DNA from: Miscanthus floridulus | Taxonomy: Eukaryota; Streptophyta; Magnoliopsida; Poales; Poaceae | Reading direction: 5' to 3' | Assembly (NCBI RefSeq): GCF_019320115.1 | Contig: NC_089587.1 | Location: 103,374,347-103,438,346, forward strand | Length of the DNA: 64,000 bases | Shown: one piece after another, positions 34,678 to 46,300 of the stretch | Position numbering within the stretch: the stretch's first letter is position 1 | Layout: every line of letters starts with the position of its first letter | The notes under the pieces: generated by a model | The model's input: only the letters and a program-made list of their open reading frames with translations | What the model was told of the DNA's origin: nothing | Databases searched by the model: none | Program-made: the position numbers and the translations under genes

Positions 34678-35272
34678 TTCAAATCAAAAAGTGGTCAACT
34701 ACAAAGTTTCATAACTTTTCAAGATCTACAATTTTTATTTAGAAAGTTTTCCCATCCAAAGTCGTTTGAAAAATTCGAATTTCAAATTTGAGAGATTCAA
34801 ACATAGTTTTGCATGATAAGATGATTTCAAATCAAAAGGTTGTCAACTACATAGTTTCATAACTTTTAGAGATCTACAATTTTCATTTAGGAAGTTTTTC
34901 CATCCGAGGTCTTTTGAAAATTTCAAATTTTAAAATTTTCAAATTCAAACGTCATTTTTACATGACAAGATGATTTCAAATCAAAATATTGCCAACTACA
35001 AAATTTCATAACTTCTCAAGATCTACAAAGTTTATTTTGGTCATTTGTTCATCCGACATAGTGGTATTAACATTATTCATAAATCTTATATATCTCTCTT
35101 CTACTTTCATGAAACTAATGAGAGATATGAGAGATGTAGATTTTATGAAGAACGTTATTGTCGCTTTGTCAAATGAAGAAAATAACCAAAATAAACTTTG
35201 TAGCTCTTGAGAAGTTATACAACTTTGTAGTTGAAAAGTTTTTCATTTGAATTCATTTAGGGCCTCAAAAAT
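34678..35272. repeat. ~148-bp tandem units followed by an inverted copy, inside CACTA 1
   Basis: Units starting TTCAAATCAAAA begin at 34678, 34826 and 34975 (spacing 148 and 149). Each contains AACTACAAAGTTTCATAACTT and AGATCTACAA. At about 35050-35272 the same sequence recurs in inverse orientation, ending in GAATTCATTTAGGGCCTC, the inverse of GAGGCCTTAAACGAATTC at 34663. The interior is thus a large imperfect palindrome. Confidence 0.8.
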
Positions 35273-35622
35273 TGCTTTGAAAAACTAATTTGTCGAGGGC
35301 AAAAAAAAATACACACGGCAAAATGCCTCTTTGCCGAGTGCCAAAACAAAGGCACTCGGCAAAATACATCTTTGCCAAGTGCCAGAAAAAAGGCACTCGG
35401 CAAAGACGCATTTTGTCGTGTGCCGAAAAATAGCACTCGGCAAAATACATCTTTGCCGAGTGCCAGAAAAAGGCACTCGGCAAAGACGCATTTTGTCGAG
35501 TGTTTTTTTTTTGCCGGGTGTATTTTATTTGGCACTCAGCAAAGACCGTCTTTGCCGAGTGCACGATAAAATACACTCGGCGAAGCCTCCGGCACTCGGC
35601 AAAGTGCTGGTTTCCGGTAGTG

Positions 35623-35775
35623 TAGATCACCGGCTCAACGGTGGAGCTATACGGTTGTACTAAGTGAAGAACAATATTGCGACTGAGGGGTAGGCATGGA
35701 CGTTAGGCCACCACCGCGAAGAGCGACGCTAAGCTCCGGTAGCCGGCCGCGATCCAGGAGTCAGCCTCAATGTTA
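35623..35775 (-). pseudogene. Possible 3' end of an L1 LINE ORF2
   Basis: On the minus strand the stretch from 35774 reads NIEADSWIAAGYRSLASL and then a stop near 35703. It resembles the extreme C-terminus of grass L1 ORF2 proteins (a W-x-x-AG-x-x-x-L pattern). It sits between CACTA 1 and the LTR element, whose other side (49097 on) is certain LINE sequence. This suggests the LTR element was inserted in the LINE, with some LINE sequence lost. Short and therefore uncertain. Confidence 0.3.
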
Positions 35776-36850
35776 TCCAACCGACCCCCAATGTGCGGGC
35801 TCCACCTTGCCCGATCTCTGGGGGTGGGCTCCGCCTCGCCTGACCTCGATGCCGCGATCTTAGTCTCACCCGACCTCTGGGGACGGGCTCAGCCTTGCCC
35901 GACCTCGAGGCCATGAGCTCCGCCTCGCCCTACCTAGAGGCTGCGCGCTTCGCCTCGCCCAACCTCTGGTGGCGGGCTCCATCTCATCCGACCCCGAGGC
36001 CGTGGGCTCCACCTCGTCTGACCTCTGGGGCGGGCTCTGTCTCGCCCGACCCCAAGGATGTGGGCTCCACCTAGCCCAACGGGGACCCATACCACTGCAA
36101 CCACTCCAGGTCCAAGCACATGGGCCTGGGTCAAAACTCTGACACCAAGGAAGAGACCGGCACGCCCTGATGTAACCTACGGCCATGACGGGCCGTACGT
36201 GAGGATTCACATCAAGAACAGCGTCGGACGTACCGGTGCTGTTCTGCCTAACCTTCGTATGAACACTGACAGGCACGTTAGTTCACCACGACGTCCGCCG
36301 GGATGGAATGGACCGCCATGATCGGCAGACGATACCTGCGCATGGCGTTAGTGACGAACAAAGCCACAACGTGGAGACGTCCCTGTTGACGTCTATAGGG
36401 TCGGCGGCACCCACCTAAAGGAGAAGAAGGACCCAGCGACCCTGAAAGTCTTCTTCTCTCTCATTCTTCTCTTTTCCTCTGTTGTAATCCCCTCTTTCCT
36501 TTGGCCTATAAAAGGGAAAGCAGGACGTTCCATGAAGGAGGCCAATCCAATCCGACCCGATAGATCTAGATTCGCACAAGAGCACGGCACGAGTACACGG
36601 CTGAGCAACAACCGAGTTCTCAGCACCCGCTCACTCCTTTCATCAGAGACTTGGGATCCTTTCCCTCTCTCGCATGTTTGTAACCCCTACTACAAACTTA
36701 GAGTGCTAGTAACACGAGCAGCAGTGATGAGCTGGACGTAGGGACTTTTTGCCCGAACCAGTATAAACATCGTGTCCTCTAAGCACACCATCCGAGCCAG
36801 ACACGCAATACTAGAAATTTACTCGTCGGTGGTAACTCGAAACACCGATA
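35776..36850 (+). repeat. 5' LTR of copy B (5'-incomplete)
   Basis: It aligns with 47989-49096 from TCCAACCGACCCC onward and ends AAACACCGATA just before the primer-binding site. The first ~90 bp present in the 3' LTR (47899-47988) have no match here, so the LTR is truncated or rearranged at its outer end. Confidence 0.8.
36507..36514 (+). promoter_or_regulatory. TATA-like box in 5' LTR, copy B
   Basis: TATAAAAG within GGCCTATAAAAGGGAAAGC, conserved in all three LTRs of this family in the window. Confidence 0.55.
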
Positions 36851-36852
36851 GT

Positions 36853-36870
36853 TGGCGCGCTAGGTAGGGG
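36853..36870 (+). promoter_or_regulatory. Primer-binding site of copy B
   Basis: TGGCGCGCTAGGTAGGGG starts two bases after the 5' LTR. TGG after an LTR marks the complement of a tRNA CCA end, and this form of site recurs in grass gypsy elements. I do not assign the tRNA. Confidence 0.65.
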
Positions 36871-36884
36871 CCTTTTGCTTGTCT

Positions 36885-38585
36885 CGATGTCCACACCAGG
36901 CATCAGATGGCCAGTCATGGCGTCAGCTAGGTCCTAGGCGTACACGTGCGCTTCAGGAACCTAGACTTCATCATCACGACGGAGAAAGGGTTGGTGCAGG
37001 CTCCCGTCGCCATCCAACCTCTCCATCTCACCGGCCTCAACATGATCGCTGAGGCGTTTGAGGAGCTACAGTTGCATGCACCGGAGGCCCACACCCCCGG
37101 GAGTGACCAATTCCTCGGCTTTGATTATGGGAGGCTAGAGCGCTAGCTTGGCGCCTTCCTAGGACCCCGACCATCCCAGAAGGACCTACGCCACCTCACC
37201 TTCTCGTTCACCAACATCATGACACAACTTGCCAGAGGAGAGCCACTCTCCCTAGAATACCTCATCTGGAGCACCCCGATAGCGCTCCCATTAGGTCTCT
37301 GCAATGACACAAAGATCATTGGCCACCCTGTGGTGCAACGCACGCCTCCACCCCCTATGAACAATGAGTTCATGGGGATGACCGAATATGTTGTGGAATC
37401 TTTCCATGACCTCCTTGCTGGAGAATCAAAGTCACCCTCTAGCTTTGACTCTAGCAGGGGGAGCCATCACCCCTCTCATGAATATTTCATGGTAGGTACC
37501 CCCAAGGGACACGTCGAAAGCATCCATGAGGGAGAGGCTACCCCAACGAATGACTTCGACGACGAGGTTGAGAGGGATGTAGGGGCCCCACCTCATCTAT
37601 GGGTGGAGCAACTGAAGGCCTAGCACCAAGAACCTAACAAAGCACAACTCCAGCTTGAGTAGGAATGCACGGAGCTCGAGCGAGAGATCAAGCGCTACGG
37701 AGACGATGGGCGTGCATGTGCCATGGCCCACGACGTGAACCAGAGGATCATCGAGGACGATGAAGCCCTCCCACACTTCACCCGAGCGAGCAAGAACATC
37801 GCTGCTGTGATGGCCTTGCCCTAAGGGCTTTCAAGGCCCGCGACACCCGAGGATCGTTGGGCCCATTGTGAGATTCGCACGCTATTCGAGCGTACGGAGG
37901 CGTAGCAGACTGAGAGCTCATTGTCCTGACGATGTGAGCTTGACGCCAGCCAGTGCATGCCCTCAGAGCGACCCAACATGGATGTGTCAGTCCACCAGGC
38001 GTAGTGAGGCGGCAGGCCGCACACCGTGGTCTCGGTGCATGAGCGTCTCAAGCGCAACCGTGATGCGCACGACACCCTCGATGCCCGTAGGCGTGCCCGC
38101 GGTGATGCGAGGGAGGGGGCTAGACGTGGCTACCACCCTCGTTGTGGTGGACACTATGACAGCAGCGAGAACCAAAGCCCGAGCCCTGACTTGCTGGGAC
38201 CTCAGGCCTTTGGCCGACACATCCTCAATGCCGCCTTTCCACCGTGGTACCGACCATCGACCAACATCCCAAAATACTTTGGGGAAACAAACCCTAGACT
38301 ATGGCTTGAGGATTATCGTCTTGCTTGCCAAGCCGGTGGAGCAGAAAATGATGATTTCATTATCCGCAACCTTCCATTATTCCTAGCCGATTCGGCGCGA
38401 ACGTGGTTGGAACATCTTTCGCCCAACAGAATTCAAAGTTGGGCGGACCTAAAAGAGATCTTCGTGGGAAACTTCCAGGGCACATACACATGTCCTAGAA
38501 ACCCATGGGATCTCAAAAACTGCTAACAGAAGGCCAAGGAAAGTCTTTGTGGGTATATTCGGCGCTTCTCCGAGTAGTGCAAGAG
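36885..38585 (+). pseudogene. gag remnant of copy B, riddled with TAG/TGA stops
   Basis: One frame can be read from about 36946 to 38585: FDYGRLER, LTFSFTNIMTQLARGEPLS, an acidic/Pro-rich middle, RRGYHPRCGGHYDSSENQSP, and the core Gag motif IPKYFGETNPRLWLEDYRLA with DSARTWLEHL. About nine stops interrupt it. Most are TAG at places where CAG (Gln) would suit the context. The zinc-knuckle part and everything down to RNase H are missing: the frame continues directly into RNase H-linked sequence near 38585. Gag would form the virus-like particle in an intact relative; this copy cannot. Confidence 0.8.
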
Positions 38586-40627
38586 GAAGTTGTGTCACTA
38601 CTTCGAGTCACATCTAGTGATAGTCGTGACATCCTTCCCTCTCGGCAAGGTCATCCAAAACTAGAATGCCACAGGAAGAATCACGAAGTGGGCACTCGAG
38701 CTGATGGGTCAAGGCATTTCATATGCCCCTCGGATGGCCATCAAGTCCTAAGTGCTGGTTGATTTTGTTGCAGAGTGGACCGAGGTCCAAATGCCGCCAG
38801 TAGTCATCGACCAAGAGTACTAGATGATGTACTTCGATGGATCGCTAATGAAGAAAGGCGCTGGTGGGGGGCTTGTCTTTGTTTCACCCCTCAGGGAACG
38901 CATGAGGTACATGGTTCACATCCATTTCCCCTCCTCCAACAACGTGGCCGAGTATGAGGCACTCATCAACAGCCTACGGATCATCGTCGAGCTAGGTATC
39001 CGATGGCTTAACGTTCAGGGTGACTCCCAGCTGGTCATTGACCAAGTCATAAAGGAATCAAGCTACCACAACGCCAAGATGGCTACATATTGCCAAGAGG
39101 TCCACCAACTGGAGGACAAGTTCGACGGTCTCGAGCTCAATCACATCCTAATGCGTCTCAACGAGGTGGTTGATGTGCTAGTGAAAACGATGTCCGGCCG
39201 AGAGCCAATGCCGACGGGCATCTTCACCAGCGATCAGTACAAGCCCTCGGTCTGCTACAAGGAGCCAGAACATGCCAGTGATAGGCCACTTGCCCTTGGC
39301 TCGGGGACTAACCAGCCTTCAGCTCCATCCAACCCTGAAGTCATGGAGCTTCACAAGGATCCAACGATAGAGCCCGACCCTCTGGCCGACTAGAGGACGC
39401 CTTACCTCGACTACCTCCTCCGTGAGGCATTGCCGATAGAAAAAACAGAGGCTCAGCGGCTCGCGCATCATGCCAAGTCCTTTGTCCTTATTGAGGGCAA
39501 GCTCTACAGGTAAAGCCACACCGGGATCCTATAGTGCTGCATCCCCATCAAACAAGGGAAACCATTGATGAGCGATATCCATGGTGGGGGTCTGCGGTCA
39601 CCATGTCGCGCCTAGAACCCTAGTCAGAAACACATTCTGACAAGGCTTCTATTGGCCGACCGTGGTAGCCGACACTGAACATATCATGTGCACCTATGAA
39701 GGGTGTCAATACTACGCTCGGTAGACCCACTTACCGACCCAAGCACTCCAAATGATCCCCATCACATGGTCATTCATGGTCTAGGGGCTCGATCTGGTCG
39801 AACCTCTCAAGAGGGCGCCCGGGGGCTATACGTACTTACTTGTCACCATAGACAAGTTTACAAAGTGGATAGAGGCTCGACCGATCTCTGTGATCAAGTT
39901 TGAGCAAGCCGTGTTGTTCTTCCTTGACATCGTCCATCGTTTTGGGGTCCCAAACTCCATTATCACGAACAACGACACACAGTTCATCAGAAAGAAGTTC
40001 CTCTTATTCTACGACGAGTACCACATTCGCGCTGATTGGGCCACCATGGCGCACCCCCGCACGAACAGGCATGTCGAGCGCATGAACAGCATGGTCTTAC
40101 AAGGTCTCAAACCTAGGATCTTCAACCGGTTAAACAAGTTTGGTGGATGATGGGGCATGGAGCTTCCCATGGTACTCTAGAGCCTGAGGATGACCCCTAG
40201 CCGAGCCACCGACTACACACCATTCTTCATGGTCTATGGTTCCATGGCTATCCTCCTAACCAACCTCGATTATGGAGCACCGAGGGTCAGGGCGTATGAT
40301 GAATAGGGAGCCAAGGCGTCCCTCGAGGATGCCATGGACCAGCTAGATGAAGCGTGCGACATCGCCCTCCTCTACTTGGCCAAGTACCAGCAAGCATTGT
40401 GTCGGTACCACAGCCTTCGAGTGCGGGGTCGGGCCTTCAACGTTGGAGACCTAGTGCTCCGCCTTGTCTAGAGCAACAAGAACCACCACAAGCTCTCTAC
40501 GCTATGGGAGGGACCATACGTCATCGCGGAGGTGCTCCGACCAGGCACCTACAAGCTCAAGACCATCGAAGACAAAGTCTTCGTCAATGCTAGGAACATC
40601 GAACAGCTACGTCGTTTTTACCCTTAA
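38586..40627 (+). pseudogene. RNase H-integrase remnant of copy B (protease and RT missing)
   Basis: It starts at the RT/RNase H link (HYFESHLVIVVTSFPLG, GRITKWALELMG). RNase H: MYFDGSLMKKGAGGGLVF with acidic residues at YEALINSLRI and VQGDSQLVIDQV. Integrase has a degraded HHCC zone (39480-39720), a core with FFLDIVHRFGVPNSIITNND and AHPRTNRHVERMN, and a C-terminus to RRFYP with a stop at 40625-40627. The motif normally SIITDNGTQF reads SIITNNDTQF, so the second catalytic Asp is Asn. Several stops occur (for example 39391, 40148 and 40305). Not functional. Confidence 0.82.
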
Positions 40628-43389
40628 TATACTCATACTTTCTCTTATCAATTTCGCTACCAACACCCTATTCTTTAGTGACACCTGACCCCAGCAACCT
40701 TAGGGGGATAAGCCTCACTCGAGGGCTAATGTGAGTATATCCACCTAGCAGACATTCTCTATATCCGACCCTCTCTCATGTTAAGATCTAGAAGCAAGGG
40801 TTGTGCAAACGAACGCTGAGTAAAACTAGTTAGACTGCAAGAAACCTACGCCCCAGCGGCTATGGTGTTTTTGCTCACCAGCATGATCAGAGTTTGTTCA
40901 CCCATACCCTGAGCTTTATAGCCTTAATGACAGAAAAGGGTCAAAATGCATTAACCTTTTTATACAAAAGGGGAGAAGGGCTAAAAATTTGTTTGGCCAT
41001 AACAAAATCTAAGGCTTGTCCGCTCGTTACGAATTCGTCGCCTGGCTTATCTGCCTAACTAATTTATTGGGGGGATGATCTCATACTCTATGTCCATAGG
41101 AAAGCCCTATGCTAGAGGGTCACCCAAGTCGATCGGATGGCTCAGACCGTTGCCGAGAAACGCGTAAGGAGCAGTAGAATGCTCCATGTGGGTTTTGCCG
41201 ACTCTGTCACAAACAACGGACCTGGATTTCACTCAGACATATCCGGTTTGTGGAAACAAATGCTGAGTAAACCTGGTCAGACCGCAAGAAACCAACGCCC
41301 TAGCGGCTACGGCATTTTTGCTCAATAGCGTGATCAGAGTTTTTTGCCCACACCCCGAGCTTTAGCCTTCGCCTTCTTAGGAAGGGTTTGGAGGGGCCCA
41401 CCAATGGAATCTCCATCGAGGAGAGGCTGGTAGGTTGCCCAAGTCAATCGGACGGCTTGGGCCACTACCATGGGTAAGGGGCAGCAGGATGCCCCTTGCG
41501 GGTTAGGCCTACTCTATCATGAACGACGGACCCAAATTCCACTCGGACATATCTGATAGGAGCTCCCCGAATCCATCACTTGAGCCATCGAGGTAACTTT
41601 ACCAACCCTGCTCTACTTTTCCAGTGCATGGTCATTCATTCATCCATTCTCATGCATGCATTCATACATTCATCCATACATTCATCCCATACATTCAAGC
41701 ATTGCATATGCAATTGTTGCATCACAACGCTTCGCGTCGCGTCACAAAGCAGTAGTCGTCTCATTCGATATGAGCGGTGACCGACCAAGGTTCGAAGGCC
41801 GGACCGCGAAGGGCTCAAGGCTGCCTCACATCAAACAAAGCCATGGGAGAAAACACAGATGAGCCCTAGTGGCCCTCGCTCGACCCGCTCAGAAGCAAAA
41901 AGGGTCATCTCGACCTTCTGGTTTGATCCTAACCTTGAGCTAAGCCCACAGAATATCCATCGAGGGAAGCCCAGCGGGCCACCTGAGTCGGTCTCTAGAA
42001 TGACTCGGGCATCTATCGAGAGGCGGGTTAAGGAGCAGTGGAATGCCACATGAGGGCTATGCCAACCCTGTCATGAACGATGGACCCGGATTCCACTCGA
42101 GCATGCCTGTTAGTGAGCTCGCCGAGCGCGACACTCGAGCCATCGAGGCAAGTGTCGTTAGTTCAATCCCTCCGGTTGCAGAAACCGTGAATGGGGTGAC
42201 GCATAAAATTTGGCCAACCCCGACCGAGCCAAATGGGGCTTGGGGGCTTGAGCCGCCTGACCCCAACTCGGGAATCCGACCGACTGAGGTTCAAAAGCCA
42301 GCCCGCGAAGGGCTCAAGGCCACCTCGCGTCAAACAGAGCTAGGGGAGAAAACACATATGAGCCCCCAGCAGACTTTTCCCAACCCGCTCAGAAGCGGAT
42401 AGGGTCATCTGGACCTTCTCATTCGATCCTAACCTCGAGCCATGCCCACAGAATCTCCATCAAGGGGAGTCCAACGGGCCACCTGAGTCGGCCTCCAGAA
42501 TGACTCGGGCATCTACCGAGAGGCGGGTTAAGGAGTAGTGGAATGCCACATGAGGGCTATGCTGACCCCATCTCGAACGACAGACCCAGATTCCACTCAG
42601 ACATGCCTGTTAGCGAGCTCACCAAGCGCGTCACTCGAGCCATTGAGCCAAGTGACGTTAGCTCAACCCCTCCGGTTGCGAAAACCGCGGACGAGGTGAC
42701 AATCACAAAGACGAGCCAACCCTCGACTGGACCCCCACTATGCGTGGGGGCTCAAGGAAAGTTGGACTTGCAAGGAGACTGAATGCATGATTGTAGAACA
42801 ATGGCTTAGATCCTAGGGAGTGGGTACATACGAAAACTAAGAATAATGTTTCTAAAACAAGAGACACTTTCTCCTACTAGTTTCACTATCCTCTCCTCGA
42901 TCTCTAAGTGACACCTGACCCCCAGCAATGGTAAGGAGTCGAGCCTCACTCAGGGGCTGGTAAGGGTGTATATATATACCCTTTCTAAAATAGTCGCCAT
43001 GCCCAACCCTTTCTCATGATTAAAACCTAGAGTTTGCAAAAATGAACACCAAACAAAATTGGTTGAATTGCAAGAAACCTACGCCCCAGCGGCTACGGTG
43101 CTCTTGCTTACCAGTGTGACCAGAGTTTTCTCGCCCGCACCCTAAACTCTATGGTCTTAACAATAGGAAGGGTCAGAACGCATTAAACCCTTTTTACACA
43201 TAAAAAGGGAGAAAGAATAGACTTTCTCAAATGAAACAAAATAACAAGCTTGTTTAAACACAAGGGTCAGAACTTGTCCGCTTATTACAAAAATGATCGC
43301 CCGACCAATTTAACTAACTAGCCCGTCCGGGGGAGAACTATGCCTTCAATCCTGTCCGCTAAGTCCTATGAAAGCAGAGCCACCACCGT
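40628..43389 (+). repeat. Pol-to-antisense-ORF spacer with degenerate repeats (copy B)
   Basis: Repeat units carrying GGATTCCACTC, GCCACATGAGGGCTATGC and AGCCATCGAGGCAAGTG blocks occur at about 41.09, 41.37, 41.93 and 42.43 kb; the last two are spaced about 490 bp. A CATTCAT/CATACATTCATC microrepeat lies at 41636-41710. Only shadow ORFs occur. The part from 41.93 kb matches 1-1440 of copy A. Confidence 0.65.
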
Positions 43390-46300
43390 TTCCATCTCCT
43401 TCAGCTCGTAGACTTCATAACCGGGCGCATAGCCATGGCTCATCGCCTCCAGATTGATGTTGTCTCCATAATGAGAATGAGCAATCATGAAGGACTGATT
43501 TACCCCAGCGCGAAGGGCATTCCTCTCGAGCTAGCGCACCCGAGCCGTGATCTTGACAGCACGAGCCACGAGTGAGCTAGTCCCCTCCGACCGCACCACC
43601 TCAAGGTCATCACAGACCACTCCGAGTGCGGTGCTCATGATACCTAGCTTGTCACTCTCCGCCTAAAGTTTTCTCCTTTCCTCGATGAGATCCACAGCCA
43701 GCCCGGTAGAAACACTCTCGACCTCCAGCTTCTAGATCATCTCCTTTTGAGCTTGGCCTAGAGGGAGCCAACCTTCTATTGTGCGTCATCACGCTCTTGG
43801 CAGGCCTAGTCAAGCTCTCAAAAAACCTGGCTACGCTCCTCACGAGCCGCGCTGCATTTTGAGTGGAGCCTCTCCGTAGTTTGGATTAGCTCATCCCGCT
43901 CCTTACACAGCCAAGCGACCACCATGGCATCTAGGCTCACCTTTTTCTCTAGGGCCGTGAGCTACCTCTTGGCCCCTAGCTTTAGATCCCTTTCTTTCTC
44001 AACCTTGCCCAGAAGGTCAAGAATCCACTGGTGGGTTTCGGTGTCCTTCTAGAGCAACTCATCCCGCTCCTTCCTAACCCTAGTGGCTTCATCGTCATCC
44101 TTCTGTGACCTCACTAACAGGGCCTCGAAAATGCCTTCTCAGCTTTGTTAGCATCCTGATAGGCCTTGGCCACCTACGACTGAAGATTGGCCGCTACTTG
44201 GTAAGGGGAGACAGCTCCACCACTCTCTACTAGTGCAGCAACAAGCTGAGCCATCACCTCCCCGCGTAGTTGTGCCTCCTCAACAAGGTGATCCTAGGCT
44301 TCCTTCTATTGATGAAGGAATCGAGATTTCTCCAGGCTGTGAGCTATAAGGGACTACAGTGAGACGATGGTCAGAATACAAAAAGCATATAGAGGAAGAG
44401 AAGGGCAAGAAGCAGGACCAAACAATACTCGGTCGGAGGGAACAACAATGTCACGCAATACGGCCATGGCATGGTCCTAGGCCTCGAGCAAGGACGCGAT
44501 CCCTACATCAAGGCTCTCCCACTCCATGCCCTCTGTGGCGTCATCAAGGGTAAAAAGCATCGACGCCGGATCCTATAGATCCATCCACTAGAATAGGGGC
44601 TCATCCTGTGCGGGTGAGCCGCTGCCCACTGATGTTAGGGTTAGGGATGACTCCCCATTGGCCCCAAGCACCATCCACCCCTCTCGCCGTGATGTCCCTA
44701 CCAGGATGACCCCTTCGGTGATAAAAGGGGTTAGCGGTGCAAACATGATCCTCTCTCCTAGCACCATGGCTCCTAGGGACCCCTCGGCCACGTCCCCTCC
44801 ATCTGGCTCATGCCAAGTGCCATCGCTTGGTCCGCCAATGGCACGGGTCGCACCAATGCCTCAGGCGATGCTGTAGTTGCGCCCACCATGGTCGGCGCCA
44901 CAAGCGTGGTCGGTAGCCCCATCCACCCCACCATTGGCAGCGGTATCATGGCCATCACTAGTAGCTTTGTGACCTCTGAAGGCGCCCCTTGGATGCCCAC
45001 GTGCGCCTGTCTTGCCAAGGGCACAGGTGCCATCGTGGGCGGTGCTTGACCGGTCGACGACACGGTCACATTGGTGCTGCTCCCGCCCAAAATAGGTGTG
45101 ATGCTAGCCGATGGCCACCGCCCTAACCAGAGGGCGATGCTCTTCTTCGGCGCCAGCGCCAAAGGATTTCGCTGCCTACCGATGCTACAAAGGACAAAAA
45201 ACATAAGTCACGATAAAATCCGACTAAAACATGAAACAACAGAGGAATTGATGACTTGCCTCGGTGCTGTCGGGGGGCAGACATGTTTGGGGGATGAACC
45301 CCTTGACCCTTGCTCTGCCTGCCCCCTACTCCTAGGCAGATGGGCCTGCCCCGGGCAGCTCCTGGGGCACATTGGCAGAACGCCCCGCTCCCCTTGGCTC
45401 TTGGGAGTGACGATGGAGCCGCCCGCCACCAATGGCGCCTCGGGCGCGATGGTAGAGCCACCCAATTCTATTGGCTCCTAGGGTAGGCCGACAGTATGTT
45501 CTGCCTCCACTGGCTCCCTAGACGTACTCTCCCCTCCATGGGACGGGAAGGGTCCAGACGCCTATAAGGACAAACCGATGCCTATCAGTGCATCCTCATT
45601 CTCCTGGTTGTCCCACTCGATATCATCGGCAACCATTTCTTCTTCCTCCATCACCTCATCATCGTCATCATCGTTGTCAGTGTCCTCCCCTCGTTCCCGC
45701 ACCCACAGTTTCTGCTGCTTCTTCCTCTTCTTGTCCTCCTTCGCCTTCCTCAGTCGCTCGCCATCGGTGCAATTCACCGCCCTCATGGCCAAATCCCTCG
45801 ATAGTGGAGTTGGGTGATCCATGAGGATGAGGTCCCTTGGCTGGTCTCGCCCCTCTCAAAATTAGTCCCATGGGGTCGAGAAATCAATAGAAGAGAAGGC
45901 AAGGGAAAGAGAAACTTATGAAGACAACATAGCCTAGCTCTGGTCGCATTAGAGGATGCCCCAGCATCGGGTAGACAAAGTCAAGGGTGGCACCCACATC
46001 ATCCCACAGGCTCCATCGACTCCTTGATGTGTTGCACGATCTCAGAGTTGGGGGGCGTTCCCTCGGCGAGTGTCGTTCCATCGAACGATGCCTCGAGCGC
46101 CATCGCATATAGCAGGAGCACGCGCGTCATCAACGGCGCCACCCTCCTCACGTGGTAAGCCCCGATGATGCCCGACCCTTTTAGGCCATTCTCCTTCAGA
46201 ATGTGGATGGCGGCGATGTGGTCTTGGATCTTCATATTGTCCTTCACCAGGATACCCCGCTTCCTCCACTGCTCTAGGGCCTCTTCGATCAGGCACTCGG

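Larger units (their letters stand above)
34215..35622. mobile_element. Non-autonomous CACTA transposon 1
   Basis: It starts CACTATGGGAATCAGG and ends, read inversely, CACTACCGGAAACCAG. It is flanked by CAG (34212-34214) and TAG (35623-35625), a 3-bp TSD with one mismatch. Both ends carry clusters of the subterminal motif TTTGCCGAGTGCC or its inverse GGCACTCGGCAAA, with about ten or more copies at 35330-35610. 1.4 kb with no transposase; the interior holds ~148-bp repeats and a tRNA-like sequence. The CACTA ends, 3-bp TSD and short subterminal repeats place it in the En/Spm group. Confidence 0.88.
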
